From Serpula lacrymans var. lacrymans S7.9 (Eukaryota; Basidiomycota; Agaricomycetes; Boletales; Serpulaceae): DNA of 64,000 bases. The translations under genes were made by a program, and so were the position numbers. The DNA lies in NCBI RefSeq assembly GCF_000218685.1, contig NW_006763295.1, positions 1,782,430 to 1,846,429 of the forward strand, given 5' to 3'. A model generated the notes under the pieces. The model was not told the DNA's origin, made no database searches, and worked only from the letters and a program-made list of their open reading frames with translations. Positions within the stretch are counted from its first letter, which is position 1; each line of letters begins with the position of its first letter. This document shows, piece after piece, positions 43,665 through 55,277 of this stretch.

Positions 43665-45305
43665 AAGAGGAAAAAAAAAAAAAAGCGCATGGCATACCCC
43701 CTGGCCTTTCCTCAACTTTCATCCATAACGTGCGTCGCCCATCACCGGCATGATCTCCCTTCTTTCCTTTCCGCCTCTCACATACGTGCTAAACCACAGT
43801 TCACTCTTGAACGCGAACACGGTGATGAAGGCTAGTAACAAACTCGAGAGGGTATAGAGCAAAGATAAAGATGCCAGTGTCATGACAAGGGATGAAGTCT
43901 AAAAAATGCGTGTATGGTTTTCTTTTTGGATTATATGTGTGTCAAGTTCTTCTTTGTCTTTTCTTTCTTGTTCTTGTGTTTTCATGTAACTGCCACTGTC
44001 ACTGTAAACTTCATTGAGGGCCCAATTTATCTGCTTGTAAAACACGCAAGGTGAAGCAGCCAAGTCAACACCACGCCATTAAGCTGCCAGTCGTTTATCG
44101 TCATCAAGTCTGATTTACATCAACACAGTCTACAACGTCCACAACGTTCACATCGATCCAGACTCATACTCATATTCTCTCACAAAACAACAAAACACGA
44201 AACTTCTAACATTTAATAGTGCAACTACAGTATAAAACAACACGATTTTCGCAAACCACCACACTTGCTACACGTTCATGTAAAAAACAAACACCGTCGA
44301 CCATCGCCAAAGCCACTACTAGCTATCCTACACACCAAAACTTTGGATACAGTACTACCACTAGCCACACTTCTGGGCAAAAAGTAAACAATCACATTGG
44401 AACTACACGTTCCCACTGACGGGGGCGATTTTGGGGTAAAAGCGAATCTTTGGAACTGGAGACAGAGCGAAAGGAGTGAGGGCGCGATTTGGGAATATAA
44501 TACTTAGTGCAGCGAGGGTTTTAAAAGTCTTGTTGAACAGCCTTTTTAGGAGACAATTCAGACGCTGACGCTGACGCCGAGAGAAGGAAGGGGAGACTCG
44601 AGCAGAACTCGGATTCAAGGTGATTGACAAGTCGAAATACGAGTTGGCGGCTCGAGGTGCAGAGCAAAGGAATGAGAAAACGAAGGGAGTAGGATTGGGC
44701 GCAGTTGCAAACGAGGTCGCGTTTCAAAGACGTCGAATGATGACTGGACGCAAATGAACTTGAACATAAAAAAGGACAAGGACGACGATGCGGATGCGGA
44801 TGAAAACGGCTACGAGGGGGAGTGGGCAACATCCCGAAGATACAAGGACGACGATATGGATGTGGATATGGATGAGGACGAGGATGGCCACGAGGAAGGA
44901 AGTAACACAGAAGTACTAAAACGAACACCAGGACCAGCCCTAGACTGTTCCAAAATAAAGACCATATCAGCAAACAACTCGAATATTTCCACTCTCCAAC
45001 CCTTCGAATTGACGTCGAAGAAGGAGGAAGGGAAGAGGGCAGGACACACCTTGAATAACCGATTCAACCACAAGCCTCAAGCTTCGAGTCCTATCAAAGA
45101 AACGCTCGACGGCTGAAACTAAAAAAAGCGATCGGGCGAAATACCCAGCCTTGAAAAACGGTAGCCGAGTCGAAGAATCGAGAAAGAGAAAAGGTATTAG
45201 TAAATAAGAGGGAGGGGAGCATCTCCAGGACGACAGGGTCATTTTCCCAGAAAACCGACCACCTTCACCTCCTTATCGAAAAGAAAAAGCACAAGGGCCA
45301 ATCAC
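43665..45305. other. intergenic region, no secure gene
   Basis: It contains one plus-strand frame (44754-45116, 120 aa) that is strongly acidic (DKDDDADADENG, DMDVDMDEDEDG) and has no recognisable domain. Acidic low-complexity frames arise easily, and the opposite strand is open too. No repeat family of this window was seen. Confidence 0.4.
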
Positions 45306-47789
45306 TCAAACCCCCACCTCCATTTCCTTCTCCTTCTCCACCCTAGCCTGTTCATCCCCCACCAGTGTCTTCAATAACAACTGCGCCAGCCACGCCTCTT
45401 CCGCATCAAACACCTCCAAGTCCTCACTTGCGTCCGTACTCCCACTCCCTTTCGCACCTCCCTTCAGGTTAAGGTTGATCCCGCCGCCGCTCCCACCACC
45501 GCCCAACGCCCCAGACGCCTTCTTCCTCACCCTCCTTGGCATCTGCATCTGTCCAGCACTCATAAGCGTCTTAGCAGCCGACCGCGTCTTGAGCCCCATC
45601 CCAAAATTCAGTCCCAAGCCTCCAGAAAAACTTTGCCCACTCCCTCCATGTTGATGTCTACTCCTATCTCGTGCAGCAGAACCGGGTGCTTCGAACCTAT
45701 ACTGCGGTTTCACACCACCTACCCATCCGCCCACCCCGCCTCCAACACCACCGCAGCCAGCCCACCCGGCACCAGCATATATAGTATCCCCCAACTCCAA
45801 CTCGGGCGCTGTTCTCCTCGCCCTCGGCGGGGGTGTACATGACGCGACGGACACAACTGGCACAACGGGCGGAGAGGCGAATGGGTCGCGGAGGGAGCAA
45901 AAGTCAGAGTCAGAGTCGGAGGTGGGCGGGGTGTCTGCCTTCGCACCACGCCTACCCTTACCACCCTTTACACAACGTCCATCTGCACCCCGCGTAGATG
46001 ACGACCGCATAGAATGCGAGCGTGGATTTAAGCCAAACGATGAACGGAGCGAAGTCATCGATATCGGCTTAGATACGCGAGGGTATGAAAAACCCCACGC
46101 CGATTTGTCTTGGCCTTGCGTTTGACCCCCACTTTGCGTACTTTGGTTTTGATATTCACACGGGCCCCGCATTTCTCCTTGACTTTGCGTTTTGTCTCTA
46201 CTCATAGTCGAGCTTTTACTTGGGCTTTGATTCGGGCTGTGCATCTGACTTGGGCCCTGACCAGCCGGCGTCCCAGGCGTCATCGGACTCATCAGCGTCG
46301 ACATCGTCGACGTCGGACTCGGAAAATCATCATCTTCGTCAATAGACAAAGGCGGTCCAGAGCGATAATGAACAACTACAAAAAGAACGAGGCGACTGCA
46401 GTTAGCTTATTTTACAGCCCGTAAAGCAAAAACGACGTACAGAATAAAGAAAACAGCATCCCCGCAGCCCACATGGCCAAAAAGACGCCACGCGCGATAT
46501 CCAGGTTGACCTCAATTCCCGTCTCCGTCCCTCCCATACCAACATCACCACCAGAGAGAACAACGTTCCCCAAACTCATTGCAGTGACTGCGAGCGCAAA
46601 GATCTGGGCAAGGACAAAGGATATCGACATGGGAATAGAGGCTTTCCCTCGTCTACTGGTCACGTCCGCCTTCAAATCAGTCCTTATCCGCGGCATGCTA
46701 GCCATAACGGGGTTCTTGGTGTCGATCTCACAAACACCTTTTACCGGTTGAGTGGATCCAAAGCCATGAGCACGGTCATGTCCAAGAGTACCGGGAAACG
46801 GCCAAGTGCATAGTGTAGGCGAATGAGGCGACGAATATTTGGACGCTGGCTTGAACTCGGGACGTTGGCCTGCTTCGATGTCTGGTTCGGGCCATGGATG
46901 AGTGGGGGAGACTTGGGAGGTAGTGCTAGTGGCAATGACAGTCTCCTCGCGATATTTTGGGAAGAGATAGCGGGTGCTTGCACCGTCTTGGGATGATGAA
47001 GTTAATGTGGGGGTACCGAATGGGAAAGCGATGATTAGGATGGGGAGGAGTAAGAGGGCAACGTTGAGGATAAGCTGGAAGGTGGAAGCGAGGAGGGCAG
47101 GGATTTGTTGGGAGGAGGAGGGAAGGAATGGGGCAATAAGAGCGGAGAGGGTGTCTGTGAAGCCAGTGAGGAGGGATTAGGATAAAGGAGGATTGAGACA
47201 TACCGCATAATAGAAAAAGAGATAATGTGCCCAAAAGAAGGCTGTTGTTTCTAGTAGAGAGGGGAGGAAGGAAGGAGAGGGAGAGGGTATATATTGCAGA
47301 GGCACCGACTTGAGGAATGGGGGGATGAGGAAAAGTCAGTATGGTAGTTACAGTGACTGGGAAAAGAGAATTTGTATATAACGAAGTGAAAAAGGGAAGA
47401 AAGTATGGAAGAACGCATGGGGTGAATGGGACGGGAGAGGGGAAGCAGGTGGGTAAGATATGTAGGTATGTAATGCGCATATATCTATGTACGACGCAAG
47501 AAAGAACGAAAATGCAGTACTCACGCAGACATTCCAGCACGACTCTGAACACGAGAGCACAAAGGTAGAAGGTATCAGGGGGGCCAAGCTGCGTTGCAGC
47601 TACACCAAAGGCACCAGCGAGAGCAGCGAAGAGACCGAGAGACGCGATGAACGCGTAGGAGGGGAGGAGCGAGGAGCGGGCTACGCGGGTGCTGTTTGTG
47701 GGTGCGAGGGAGAGGGCGAGGAGAGAGAGGGCGAGGATGGGGAGGAGGAGGAGGAGAGAGGAAGGGAGGGTAAAGAGCGAAGGAGACAT
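45306..47789 (-). CDS. multi-pass membrane protein with long low-complexity tail, 717 aa
   Basis: Four exons: 47789-47525, 47308-47204, 47154-46441, 46375-45306; joins keep frame. About seven hydrophobic segments are visible: FTLPSSLLLLLPILALSL, AFIASLGLFAALAGAFGV, one around the first splice site, SLLLGTLSLFLLC, a helix before IIAFPFG, ISFVLAQIFALAVTAM, and AMWAAGMLFSLFCTSFLF. Between the fifth and sixth is a loop of about 120 residues. The last ~350 residues are Ser/Pro/Gly/Gln-rich and probably cytosolic (TMSTLMSPMTPGTPAGQ). No transporter or receptor signature is recognised. Seven helices with a long C-tail would fit a receptor, but this is only topology. Confidence 0.65.
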
Positions 47790-49319
47790 CAATAACGAAA
47801 GATTGGATGTCGGTGTGTAATATTTATTCTGGGTACATAAAGAGCGTGCTGGAGAGTTATCGAGTGTGGTCAGAGTGAGAGAAGAAAGAGAAAGAGGAAG
47901 GGAGGGAGGAGGAGAGGTCCAGTCCGCGTTAGGAAGGTGTCGTCGTTGGCTCAATCAGGAAGTAGACTCGCCTCATTCGGTCGAACGCTTGCATCGAAGA
48001 CTCTGGACAACCAATCAGCACGTCGATCGCGATGACGAGATAAGCGACGACATCGGATCCAGCGCCACAGACATACACTCCCTCCACTGTCAAAGTTACT
48101 CACTCTCGCCACACTCTTCTCTCCTCTCGCGGGAGTCTTCCCTCCACCGCGAGAACCACGGAGCTCACCCAACCTTTGATGCGTTTCAAGAACCAACCCA
48201 ATGCCATTTGCGAGATTGGCATTTCTTCTTTCACTAAATGCCACTCATAAGTCAATCCTTAACCCATTTCTTTTTGCACACACCTCTTCTGCACACGATG
48301 ATCTGTCACGTCCACAGAAATTCAAATTCTGTCGTCCCTTAGTCTGCTTCTTCTCTTCAGATGTCATCCATCAAACTACATACGCACGACCGTCCAGGGC
48401 TTCCTCTCCCGCGACGTCCCAGGTTACAATCGCACTCTTGCACTCCCTAAAAATTATCTCTCAATCTTTTCACTGTCCAATATTTTGGATGTACATACCC
48501 ATTCATCAATTGGCTGCTTCACATATCCCAGTCGTACCATTACATGCATAGCTTGACCCACAAACCTTTGACAAACCGCAGCGAATTCTCTGTTTGGGCT
48601 CATGTAGACCCTCGATCACCCACCACCAATACCACAGCTAAAGCATCAGAACATCAGCGCTATGCGGATCAGAGTCTCTGGCGATTGATAGAATCAATTT
48701 TGATCCCCATGCCAAAAAGACTCTCTTCCGTATACATCATGAATCACTGTCAGCCCCATTCTGCAATCCTCCCTAAATAATAATCATGCGTCAGCCATTC
48801 TTTTAAAAAAATCATCATCAGCCCAGAGAGAGTGATGGGTGACAGCGCAAGGGGGTGGGTTGATGAACATCTGCATCACTCGAGGTGATCACAAAAAGAG
48901 GCAGCTTATCATTGCACTGTCATCCCCACACTTCTTTCCGTCGTCGACACAACTTGAGCCCATCACGCCATGGCTATATCTCGCCTTCCGAAAAAACCGT
49001 CATCTCATCGCCACCTTCACCATGAAGGCAGGGCGAAGATGCCGATGAGATGCGAGTATGGTGCGGACTCGAAGAGCGCTGTCGTGACTTGCCCCTCATT
49101 CGTATCGTCACCTTGTAGCACCAGTCTAGCGATGCAGTTTAATAGCGTACTTACTAACAAAATCAGTACAAGTCTGTCATGAGGGACATCACGAAAATAG
49201 TTGATTCCTGCTCAGGGTACGCAAGCAGGAAATTTCCGATGAGTCAAGCTAGGTCAGTCAGGTGTATACACCCCCGTGTGAAATTCCTAATATTCCTGGT
49301 ACCGTATACTGTCGTTAAG
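47790..49319. other. intergenic region without a supported gene
   Basis: Short frames only (48201-48551, 48544-48780, 48839-49048 on plus), none with a domain or splice pattern. It presumably includes the promoter of the membrane protein gene. Confidence 0.45.
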
Positions 49320-49322
49320 TTA

Positions 49323-49665
49323 CCGTCAGTTCGGATGGGGGGGGCTATTCGGACGTCACAGAGGTCACACAAGCCATTTGGAGCTCCGCTCGGCACTATC
49401 AGTGGTTGAACATGATCTTGAGTGTGGTGCACCTGAACTTTTCGAAGCTGAGATTGCAGTACCTTAGTATAGCGTTACTTTCTCGAAAGTCACGCACATG
49501 GAAGGAACTCACTCAATAATTCATAATTCTGGATTCTGTGCTAGGAAAGTTGGAGTAAGTGGTAATATATATAGAACTGCTATGGGTTGAGTTGTTGAGG
49601 AAAAATGACAGTGAAACATATGTTTTTAGAAATGTCTGAATAGCCCCCCCCATCCGAACTGACGG
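49323..49665. mobile_element. MITE of 343 bp with TTA target duplication
   Basis: The ends are inverted repeats: CCGTCAGTTCGGATGGGGGG at 49323 and its complement ending at 49665, continuing as gctattc(g/a)gac for about 35 bp with one mismatch. Both sides are flanked by TTA (49320-49322 and 49666-49668). There is no coding capacity. A 3-bp TTA duplication is typical of Harbinger-type elements, but these ends differ from the large Harbinger element here, so another transposase would mobilise it. Confidence 0.8.
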
Positions 49666-49679
49666 TTAACGACATCGCC

Positions 49680-50107
49680 CTCCAGGGCAGACCTGGACCC
49701 GACCGTCACCTCACATGCCTTTGAAAACTTTTTCAAGCAACTTTTATGTGGCACATTGCAGTATAGCATGGCCCTCCGGGGCAGACCTGGACCCAACCCA
49801 TAATCAACTTTTCAGTACAGCATTTGAGTAGGCTCAGAAGAACTGAATAGTTCAAGGCATGTGCGCCAATGTAACATGCTTGTGTTTATGTCATCATGTA
49901 CAGTCAAGGACTAAAAGCTCCGGGACAATTACTGATTTCATTATCAAAATGAAAACCTGGACCGTTGGGTCCAGGAATTACGTGAAAGCGTACAGTCAAA
50001 CTAAAAGGTCTGCTGAAAAATACAGCATCAATATCAATATGGAAACCTGGAACCTACAGGTCCAGGAACAATCAGCTATCAACATTGGTTTTAGACCTGG
50101 TCTGCCA
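49680..50107. repeat. short direct repeats with cctggacc/ggtccagg hairpins
   Basis: Two diverged copies of about 100 bp begin tacagtcaa (near 49901 and 49991) and each contain a hairpin (cctggaccgttgggtccagg; cctggaacctacaggtccagg). Two earlier copies of ggcagacctggaccc lie near 49686 and 49781. No gene. Confidence 0.6.
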
Positions 50108-51690
50108 CTGTCGATGATAAGAACTGCTGTTAGAAAACCACACACAAAAACAAACTAACACACAATCCTCACAGATTCCACGGAACTTGTGTATGGGCTT
50201 TGCCTCCTAGAATAGTGGGTGATCTGGTTGTTCGTGGGGTGGTATGTATGACAATTCTTCAAAGTAAAACCCAGAGATGTATGGGTGTGGGTTTTGAGGA
50301 GGAGGGATAGTTGGAAGATAAAGATAGGGGCTTTATAATGAGTATGGACAAGCACTACCTTGCTAATTGTAGCTCAAAGTAGGTTTGAGAATGACAAGGT
50401 GACAAGATTCCCAGTGATAGCAGGCTCCTGATGCACAGACTGTAGTGCTCAGAAGGACTCTAATTGAAAGGGATGACAATGACTTTCAAAAGTGACGAGT
50501 GACAATGACAGCAGTGAATAGTAGTAGCAGTGGGAAGTGTTGTGACCACACTGGATCACAAGTAGCAGTGAGTAGTGAACTTGAGATTAGAGAAGAAGTC
50601 TGGATTGGAGTTCTTGTTGTTTTTTTACAAGGTAAAATACAGGGGTTTATATAGTAAAAGAAAGGTAGGCTATGCACAGTATAGCTGTGCAAAAAGAATG
50701 AGAAAGAACATGAAGGAAGCAATGTATGCTGACATATTCTGTGCAGGTAGTACAGGATAAGATTGTCAAAATAAGGAAAAATAAGGGATAGAACAATGAA
50801 TGCTGTGTAAGTAATGTCACAGGTTTGTACAGTCATAAAATAAAGTCCAATAGCAGAAAGAGAGCAAGAAAATCATGATGTCATGTAAAAAAAGGGCAAG
50901 GCAAAACAATATCAGTATCAACAAAGTTCCTTTATTGTCATTCAGGCATTCTAAAGAAATATGTGTCCATAAAAATGATTCAAAAATCAAAAACAATTGC
51001 ACTGTAAATGAATATTCTGCTGAAAAAAAGGAACCAGAGCCACTAGTCCACCACCTAGTCCAAATCTGATGGTTTCATGGCCTTACTAATGATCTGGTTG
51101 TAATGGACCACCTGGTCAAACAAGGGAGGGAGAGGAGTAGTTCCAATCTGGAACAAATGTGTCCCAGGCAGCATGTGGTAAGTGTAGCTGTAGTGAAGGC
51201 AATGGATGAAGGATAAATGTACCCAAGTGAATGGGACAGCAATGTACATGGGCAACACAAGAGGGTGGACCTTTTCCAACTCAAAAACTACTTACCCACA
51301 TTTCAACCAGGCGAGATGAGCGGCTGATGATTTGATAGCATACAATGGAAGATTGACATCATGAAGATGGACCAGCTGCCGGGGCTTTGCTAATATTAGC
51401 AGTGGCATGTGGTGGTTGACAGATCAACAATGGAAGCGGATGGAGAGCGGTGACATCAAGTGTGGCGGAGGAGCAAGAAAGACGAGTAGGAGGAGGGTGG
51501 AGGTGACAAAGAAGTGGATTAGAATAGGGAGCCAAAAATGACCGTCTGGTGAGAATAAAAAAGACAGTAAAGGGCCCATGGTGGGGCTGAGTAAAGGAAA
51601 AAGGGTAGCCAGTGGCAACACAAAAATTTGCCAAAATGCCAAAATGCCAAAAGTACCAAATGGAAAGTAAAGGTGAGAGCAACTTGATTA
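50108..51690 (-). repeat. repeat family A, copy 2
   Basis: The longest copy in the window, on the minus strand. It includes ORF1 (part of 51682-51359, MGPLLSFLFSPDG in the frame at 51642-51424), ORF2 (51279-51055, MEKVHPLVLPMYIAVPF ... AMKPSDLD), the TATATAAA box near 50655 and the shared end ctgtcgatgataa. It is broken off at 51690, where an LTR fragment of the Ty3 family is joined. Confidence 0.85.
51055..51279 (-). CDS. conserved ORF2 of repeat family A (74 aa here)
   Basis: The frame MEKVHPLVLPMYIAVPFTWV ... FQIGTTPLPPLFDQVV ... KAMKPSDLD recurs, same frame, in copies at 60448-60648 (minus), at 63790-64000 (plus, cut by the window) and partly at 13045-13213 (plus). Substitutions between copies often leave the residue unchanged. 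In the fourth copy the same frame extends some 50 codons upstream of the LEKVHP motif, so the original protein was longer. No family is recognised. Confidence 0.4.
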   Translation of the reverse strand: MEKVHPLVLPMYIAVPFTWVHLSFIHCLHYSYTYHMLPGTHLFQIGTTPLPPLFDQVVHYNQIISKAMKPSDLD

Positions 51691-51693
51691 CCT

Positions 51694-52017
51694 AGTTAGT
51701 TGGTATACAACAGGAGGACTCGTTGAGGAGTCTCCTGGATCTATTGGGGTATATATACTACTACAGGGTTATTTGTACATGTGTACTATACAGTTGATAG
51801 CGACAGTGGCTGATGATGTCATGGGGCCTAGCCCGCATGGCCAGCTCCACTGTGTGAGAGAGTTGTGTCTATAAGAAGAAAGGCAATGCGGCGCGAGAAA
51901 GAGGAGTTTGGACAAAAGGGGAAGTGCTGCATGGCACCATGTGTGAAAGCTAAAGTACAAGGTTAAAGCGGAGAAATAAAAGTAAAGGGAAGGTCTGAAA
52001 ATTGTGTTATCGTAACA
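51694..52017 (-). repeat. LTR fragment of the Ty3 family (about 320 of 390 bp)
   Basis: It matches the 5' LTR from agttagttggtatacaac (cf. 5783) to tgttatcgtaaca. The first ~90 bp (plus-strand left part) are missing where it joins repeat A. It shows several substitutions and small insertions against the intact LTR, so it is older. Confidence 0.88.
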
Positions 52018-52269
52018 GGTGTTATGTCACATGACTGGTCATGTGACTATGAAAAGTCCGAAAATGTAAAGTAAAGTAAATGATCACATGATTGGTCATG
52101 TGACTTGGAAAAATAAAAATAAAAGTACGGAAAAGGTGAAGTGTAAGTAGGTACTGGTACGTCAATTGTAACAGGCATCACTTCCCCTCAAGCGGCAGGG
52201 AAAATGTTCTGTGTGTCAAGGACCTAAGACTCTGTACCTACTGTACAAATTATAAGTTGAATCTCATGC
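52018..52269. other. spacer with tcacatga-type palindromes
   Basis: Two copies of tcacatga(c/t)tggtcatgtga near 52027 and 52086 form perfect or near-perfect hairpins. The rest is unremarkable and no gene is present. Confidence 0.5.
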
Positions 52270-52548
52270 TGTTACAACCAAAGTTTTTATTCTCTGGCGC
52301 ACAGTGATAACAAGCAAAGAGGGGTGTAGTGAGAGAGTGGATAAACTTTTTTAGGTTTAGGACCGAGTTAGTTAATGGTATTCAACAGGAGGACTAGCTG
52401 AGGAGTCTCCTTGATATATTGGGGTATTTACACAACTACCGACTATTTGTACATGTGTACTATACAGTTGATAAAAGTGGTGGCTGATGATGTCATGGGG
52501 CACAGTTCATGTGACCACCTCCACTGCATGAGAGAGTTGTATCTGTAA
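52270..52548 (-). repeat. second LTR fragment of the Ty3 family, cut by repeat B
   Basis: It starts tgttacaacc (LTR end in element orientation) and follows the LTR to gagagagttgtatct, where repeat B begins. It confirms the outer boundary of the LTR family. Confidence 0.87.
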
Positions 52549-52988
52549 GGACCATTATCTTTTTCCTATTCTTTCTTACTCTTCACTCCAATGTATTGGT
52601 TCTCCGATGCTTTTCCTGTTACACTTCTAGCTTTAGGGCTGGAGGCCTTTTCCATTCTTCTCTTTATTGCTTTAACGGGTTTTTTTAACCATCAATACCA
52701 CTTCATATCACAAATCAGAGACTGGGTAGTACTCCCAGCCAGCCAGAACAATGGTTAAGGACTGGTAGTAGAAATCTCGCTAACCAGCTCCAAGCCACAT
52801 CAGTGCTTGGATATATTAATAGATGCTTTAGTCAGGATTGTACCTCATCATGAAGATAAGGTTCATGAACATGCATGACAATACCTATTATTAGTATATT
52901 TTCTCACCTGCTGATCAAACTTTGAAGTCGTACAATAGTTGTTCCTTATCTTATTGGTCAGTTTCATTCTCAGACCACTTTTCTATTA
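52547..52988 (+). repeat. repeat family B, copy 2
   Basis: It begins tgtaaggaccat and follows copy 1 (14424 onward), including the small ORF and the aggattgt/acaat hairpin, up to agaccacttttct. There a Tc1 element starts. The rest of B does not reappear beyond the Tc1 element, so the junction is not a simple insertion. Confidence 0.85.
52591..52758 (+). CDS. small single-helix membrane protein ORF in repeat B (55 aa)
   Basis: Homologue of 14462-14632: MYWFSDAFPVTLLALGLE, a hydrophobic stretch LLFIALTGFF, and the tail NHQYHFISQIRDWVVLPAS. It is one codon shorter. Start, tail and stop region are kept despite many nucleotide changes. Confidence 0.5.
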   Translation: MYWFSDAFPVTLLALGLEAFSILLFIALTGFFNHQYHFISQIRDWVVLPASQNNG

Positions 52989-54594
52989 CAGTGACTCCAA
53001 AAACTGTTGCAATATTTGGCCTAAACATGGTGCACAAAGCGCACCACTAAGAGGCATGGGAATGTGGCTTGACTTTGGTGGAGCCAACAAACGCACTTGG
53101 TCTTGGCTACAAAACGGTTCCTGGGTCATGTGATTTGGCCCAGCGGCTGTGGAGATATGTCCATTTCAAAACAGCAATACTGTTTCAACAATTTTTTCAC
53201 TTTTGAGTTGGAAGCAGAGATCACAATGATATTATAGAATATCTGGCTTTGTTTGGTCCCACAAACAAAGATACATGTATAAACATTGTTTCTGAGTTTA
53301 AAAAAATTCACACACTTCTTTATTCACAACCACCATTATCATGAAATCCCTTTCTCCTGCTCAAAAGAACGAGGTCCTTAATCTCCTTAATGCAGGTCAA
53401 ACTGCTCACTCCATTGCCTCTACCACTGGTGTCCATGTCTCAACCATCTCTAGACTTCACTCCAAGGAATGTTCTGAGCTCCAAAAGTCTGTTGGAGGTC
53501 ATCCATCTAAGCTTTCTCCTGCCAATGTCTGCCATGCTATCCATCTCATCTCCACTTGCAAGACAGAAGATGCTGTACAGATCACCAAAGCTCTTACCAA
53601 CATCATCAACCAACCTCTCTCCCCAAACACTGTCCGCCAGCACTTGAAAAATACTGGCATGAAGGCTGTGGTCAAGCGGAAACACTGTCTTCTCTCTGCT
53701 AAGCATTGTAAGGCTAGGTTGGACTTTGCTCATACTCACAAGGACTGGACTGTGGAGGATTGGAAGAAGGTTGTATAGTCTGAGGAGACCAAAATCAATC
53801 ACTGGGGTCAGATGGACACAAGTGGGTGTGGAAAAAGCCAGGTGAGGAGCTCAGTGATAGATTGGTACAGGGAACTGTCAAGTTTGGAGAAGGTTCTATG
53901 ACAATCTGGGGCTGTATGACTTGGGAGGGAGTTGGGTATGCTTCTAGAATTGATGGTAGGATGGATGGGGACATTTACCTTCAGATTTTGAAGGATGAGC
54001 TGCTGAACACCCTGCAGTATTATGGTTTCAATCCTCCTGACATCATTTTTCAGCAAGACAATGACCCCAAGCATACCTGCAAAAAGGTCAAGGAGTGGCT
54101 AGATGATCAGGAATTTAGAAATATGGTGTGGCCTGCACAGTCTCCTGACCTTAATCCTATTAAACATGGGTGGGGTTGTCTCAAGAGGAGGCTTGCAGAG
54201 TATGAACACCCTCCTAATGGGATAGAGGAGTTGTGGGAGAGGATTCAAGTGGAGTGGGAGAAGATAGCAGTTGCAGAGTGTTGCAACTTAATTAAAAGCA
54301 TGCCTAGGAGGATTCAAGCAGTGCTCAAGGCAAAATGAGGCTATACCAAGTACTGATATTCCCTAGATGTCTCCCTTGATACCAAAAGTGAACAAACTGT
54401 TGCAATAGTATTGCTGTTTTGAAATGGACATATCTCCACAGCTGCTAAGCCAAATCACCCAGGAATCATTTTGTAGCCAAGACAAAGTACTTTTGTTGAC
54501 CCCACCAAAGTCAAGCAACATTCACATGCCTGTTAGTGGTGCACTTTGCGCACCATGTTTAGGCCAAACATTGCAACGGTTTTTGGAGTCACTG
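52989..54594 (+). mobile_element. Tc1/mariner element with ~190-bp TIRs, inactive
   Basis: The element begins and ends CAGTGACTCCAAAAAC and is flanked by TA (52987-52988, 54595-54596). The inverted repeats extend about 190 bp inward (52989-~53180 and ~54407-54594) with scattered mismatches; these are long for the superfamily. The single transposase gene inside is disabled. Left flank is repeat B, right flank is a KDZ-like remnant. Confidence 0.93.
53341..54338 (+). pseudogene. Tc1-type DD34E transposase, disabled
   Basis: The first part (53341-53778) has the paired helix-turn-helix DNA-binding region (NEVLNLLNAGQTAHSIAST, VHVSTISRLHSKE). A TAG follows, in place of the Trp/Phe usually preceding the first catalytic motif, then SEETKIN, where the first catalytic Asp is Glu. 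A single-base frameshift lies near 53803-53808. The second part (53826-54338) has FQQDNDPKHT with the second Asp and SPDLNPIKHGW, where the Glu 34 residues on is Lys. Four separate lesions make this copy dead. Confidence 0.92.
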
Positions 54595-54596
54595 TA

Positions 54597-55277
54597 CAAG
54601 CGAGTGCTGGATGTGCTACAATCACTCCAGGCTTATAGTGATCCACCACCCTGCATTGAGGGCACTGACCAGTTATCAGCCAGGAACTGGCAAAAGGTGT
54701 GTATTGGCCAAATCAATCCTTACACTCCTTACAAAAATGATCTATATTAGACTGGTTGCTACTATAGAGGCAAAAAATGCTCCAAATATTATGCTCAATA
54801 CAGCAAACAAAGACTGACCAGTGGGATTATGTGTGTCTTGTGCACATACAGCATCTGTTACAGATTCCATTGCATCCCAAAAGGGGAGAGATGCAATGAT
54901 GTGTTTTCAGCGCTTCTTACAAGATATCCCAAGGCACCAAGAGTAGTAATTTATGATTTTGCTTGTGCTCTGGGACCTTATTGTCTCAATTGAGAGCCCA
55001 ACTTTTTTGCAGACACTCCTTCATGGTTGATGCCTTCCATGCCAAGGGACATACTAAATGCTCCCCAGCAGCATTTTTGACCAGCTATGCCAGAACAGAT
55101 CCTCAACTCGGTCACATAAATTCAAGTGCAGCTGAATGTGGGAACAGTGCTATCAAGAGAATCCAAAAATCTGTTAGCTACATGTCCCAAGATTGTGCCA
55201 TATTGTACACAAAAGTCTTTTTGTCCATATGGAACAGACTGAAAATTTGTTGTATGATAGGTACTGTTAGGCTATGA
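54597..55277 (+). pseudogene. KDZ/HMG-type transposase remnant
   Basis: Conceptual translation in shifting frames gives PPPCIEGTDQLSARNWQK, then VIYDFACALGPYCLN, a stop, FFADTLFMVDAFHAKGHTKC, INSSAAECGNSAIKRIQKSV and MSQDCAILYTKVFLSIWNR. These segments belong to the cysteine-cluster DDE transposases abundant in Agaricomycetes (KDZ-like group, from memory of the family). The 5' part is absent and several stops are present. Confidence 0.65.

Noticed and set aside
44754..45116. Acidic 120-residue ORF
   Set aside because: Low-complexity Asp/Glu codon repeats; the opposite strand is also open; no supporting splice or homology signal.
46926..47954. 342-residue minus-strand ORF over the membrane-protein gene
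   Set aside because: It reads through the introns of the four-exon gene in a mix of frames; the spliced model gives hydrophobic helices and consistent phase.
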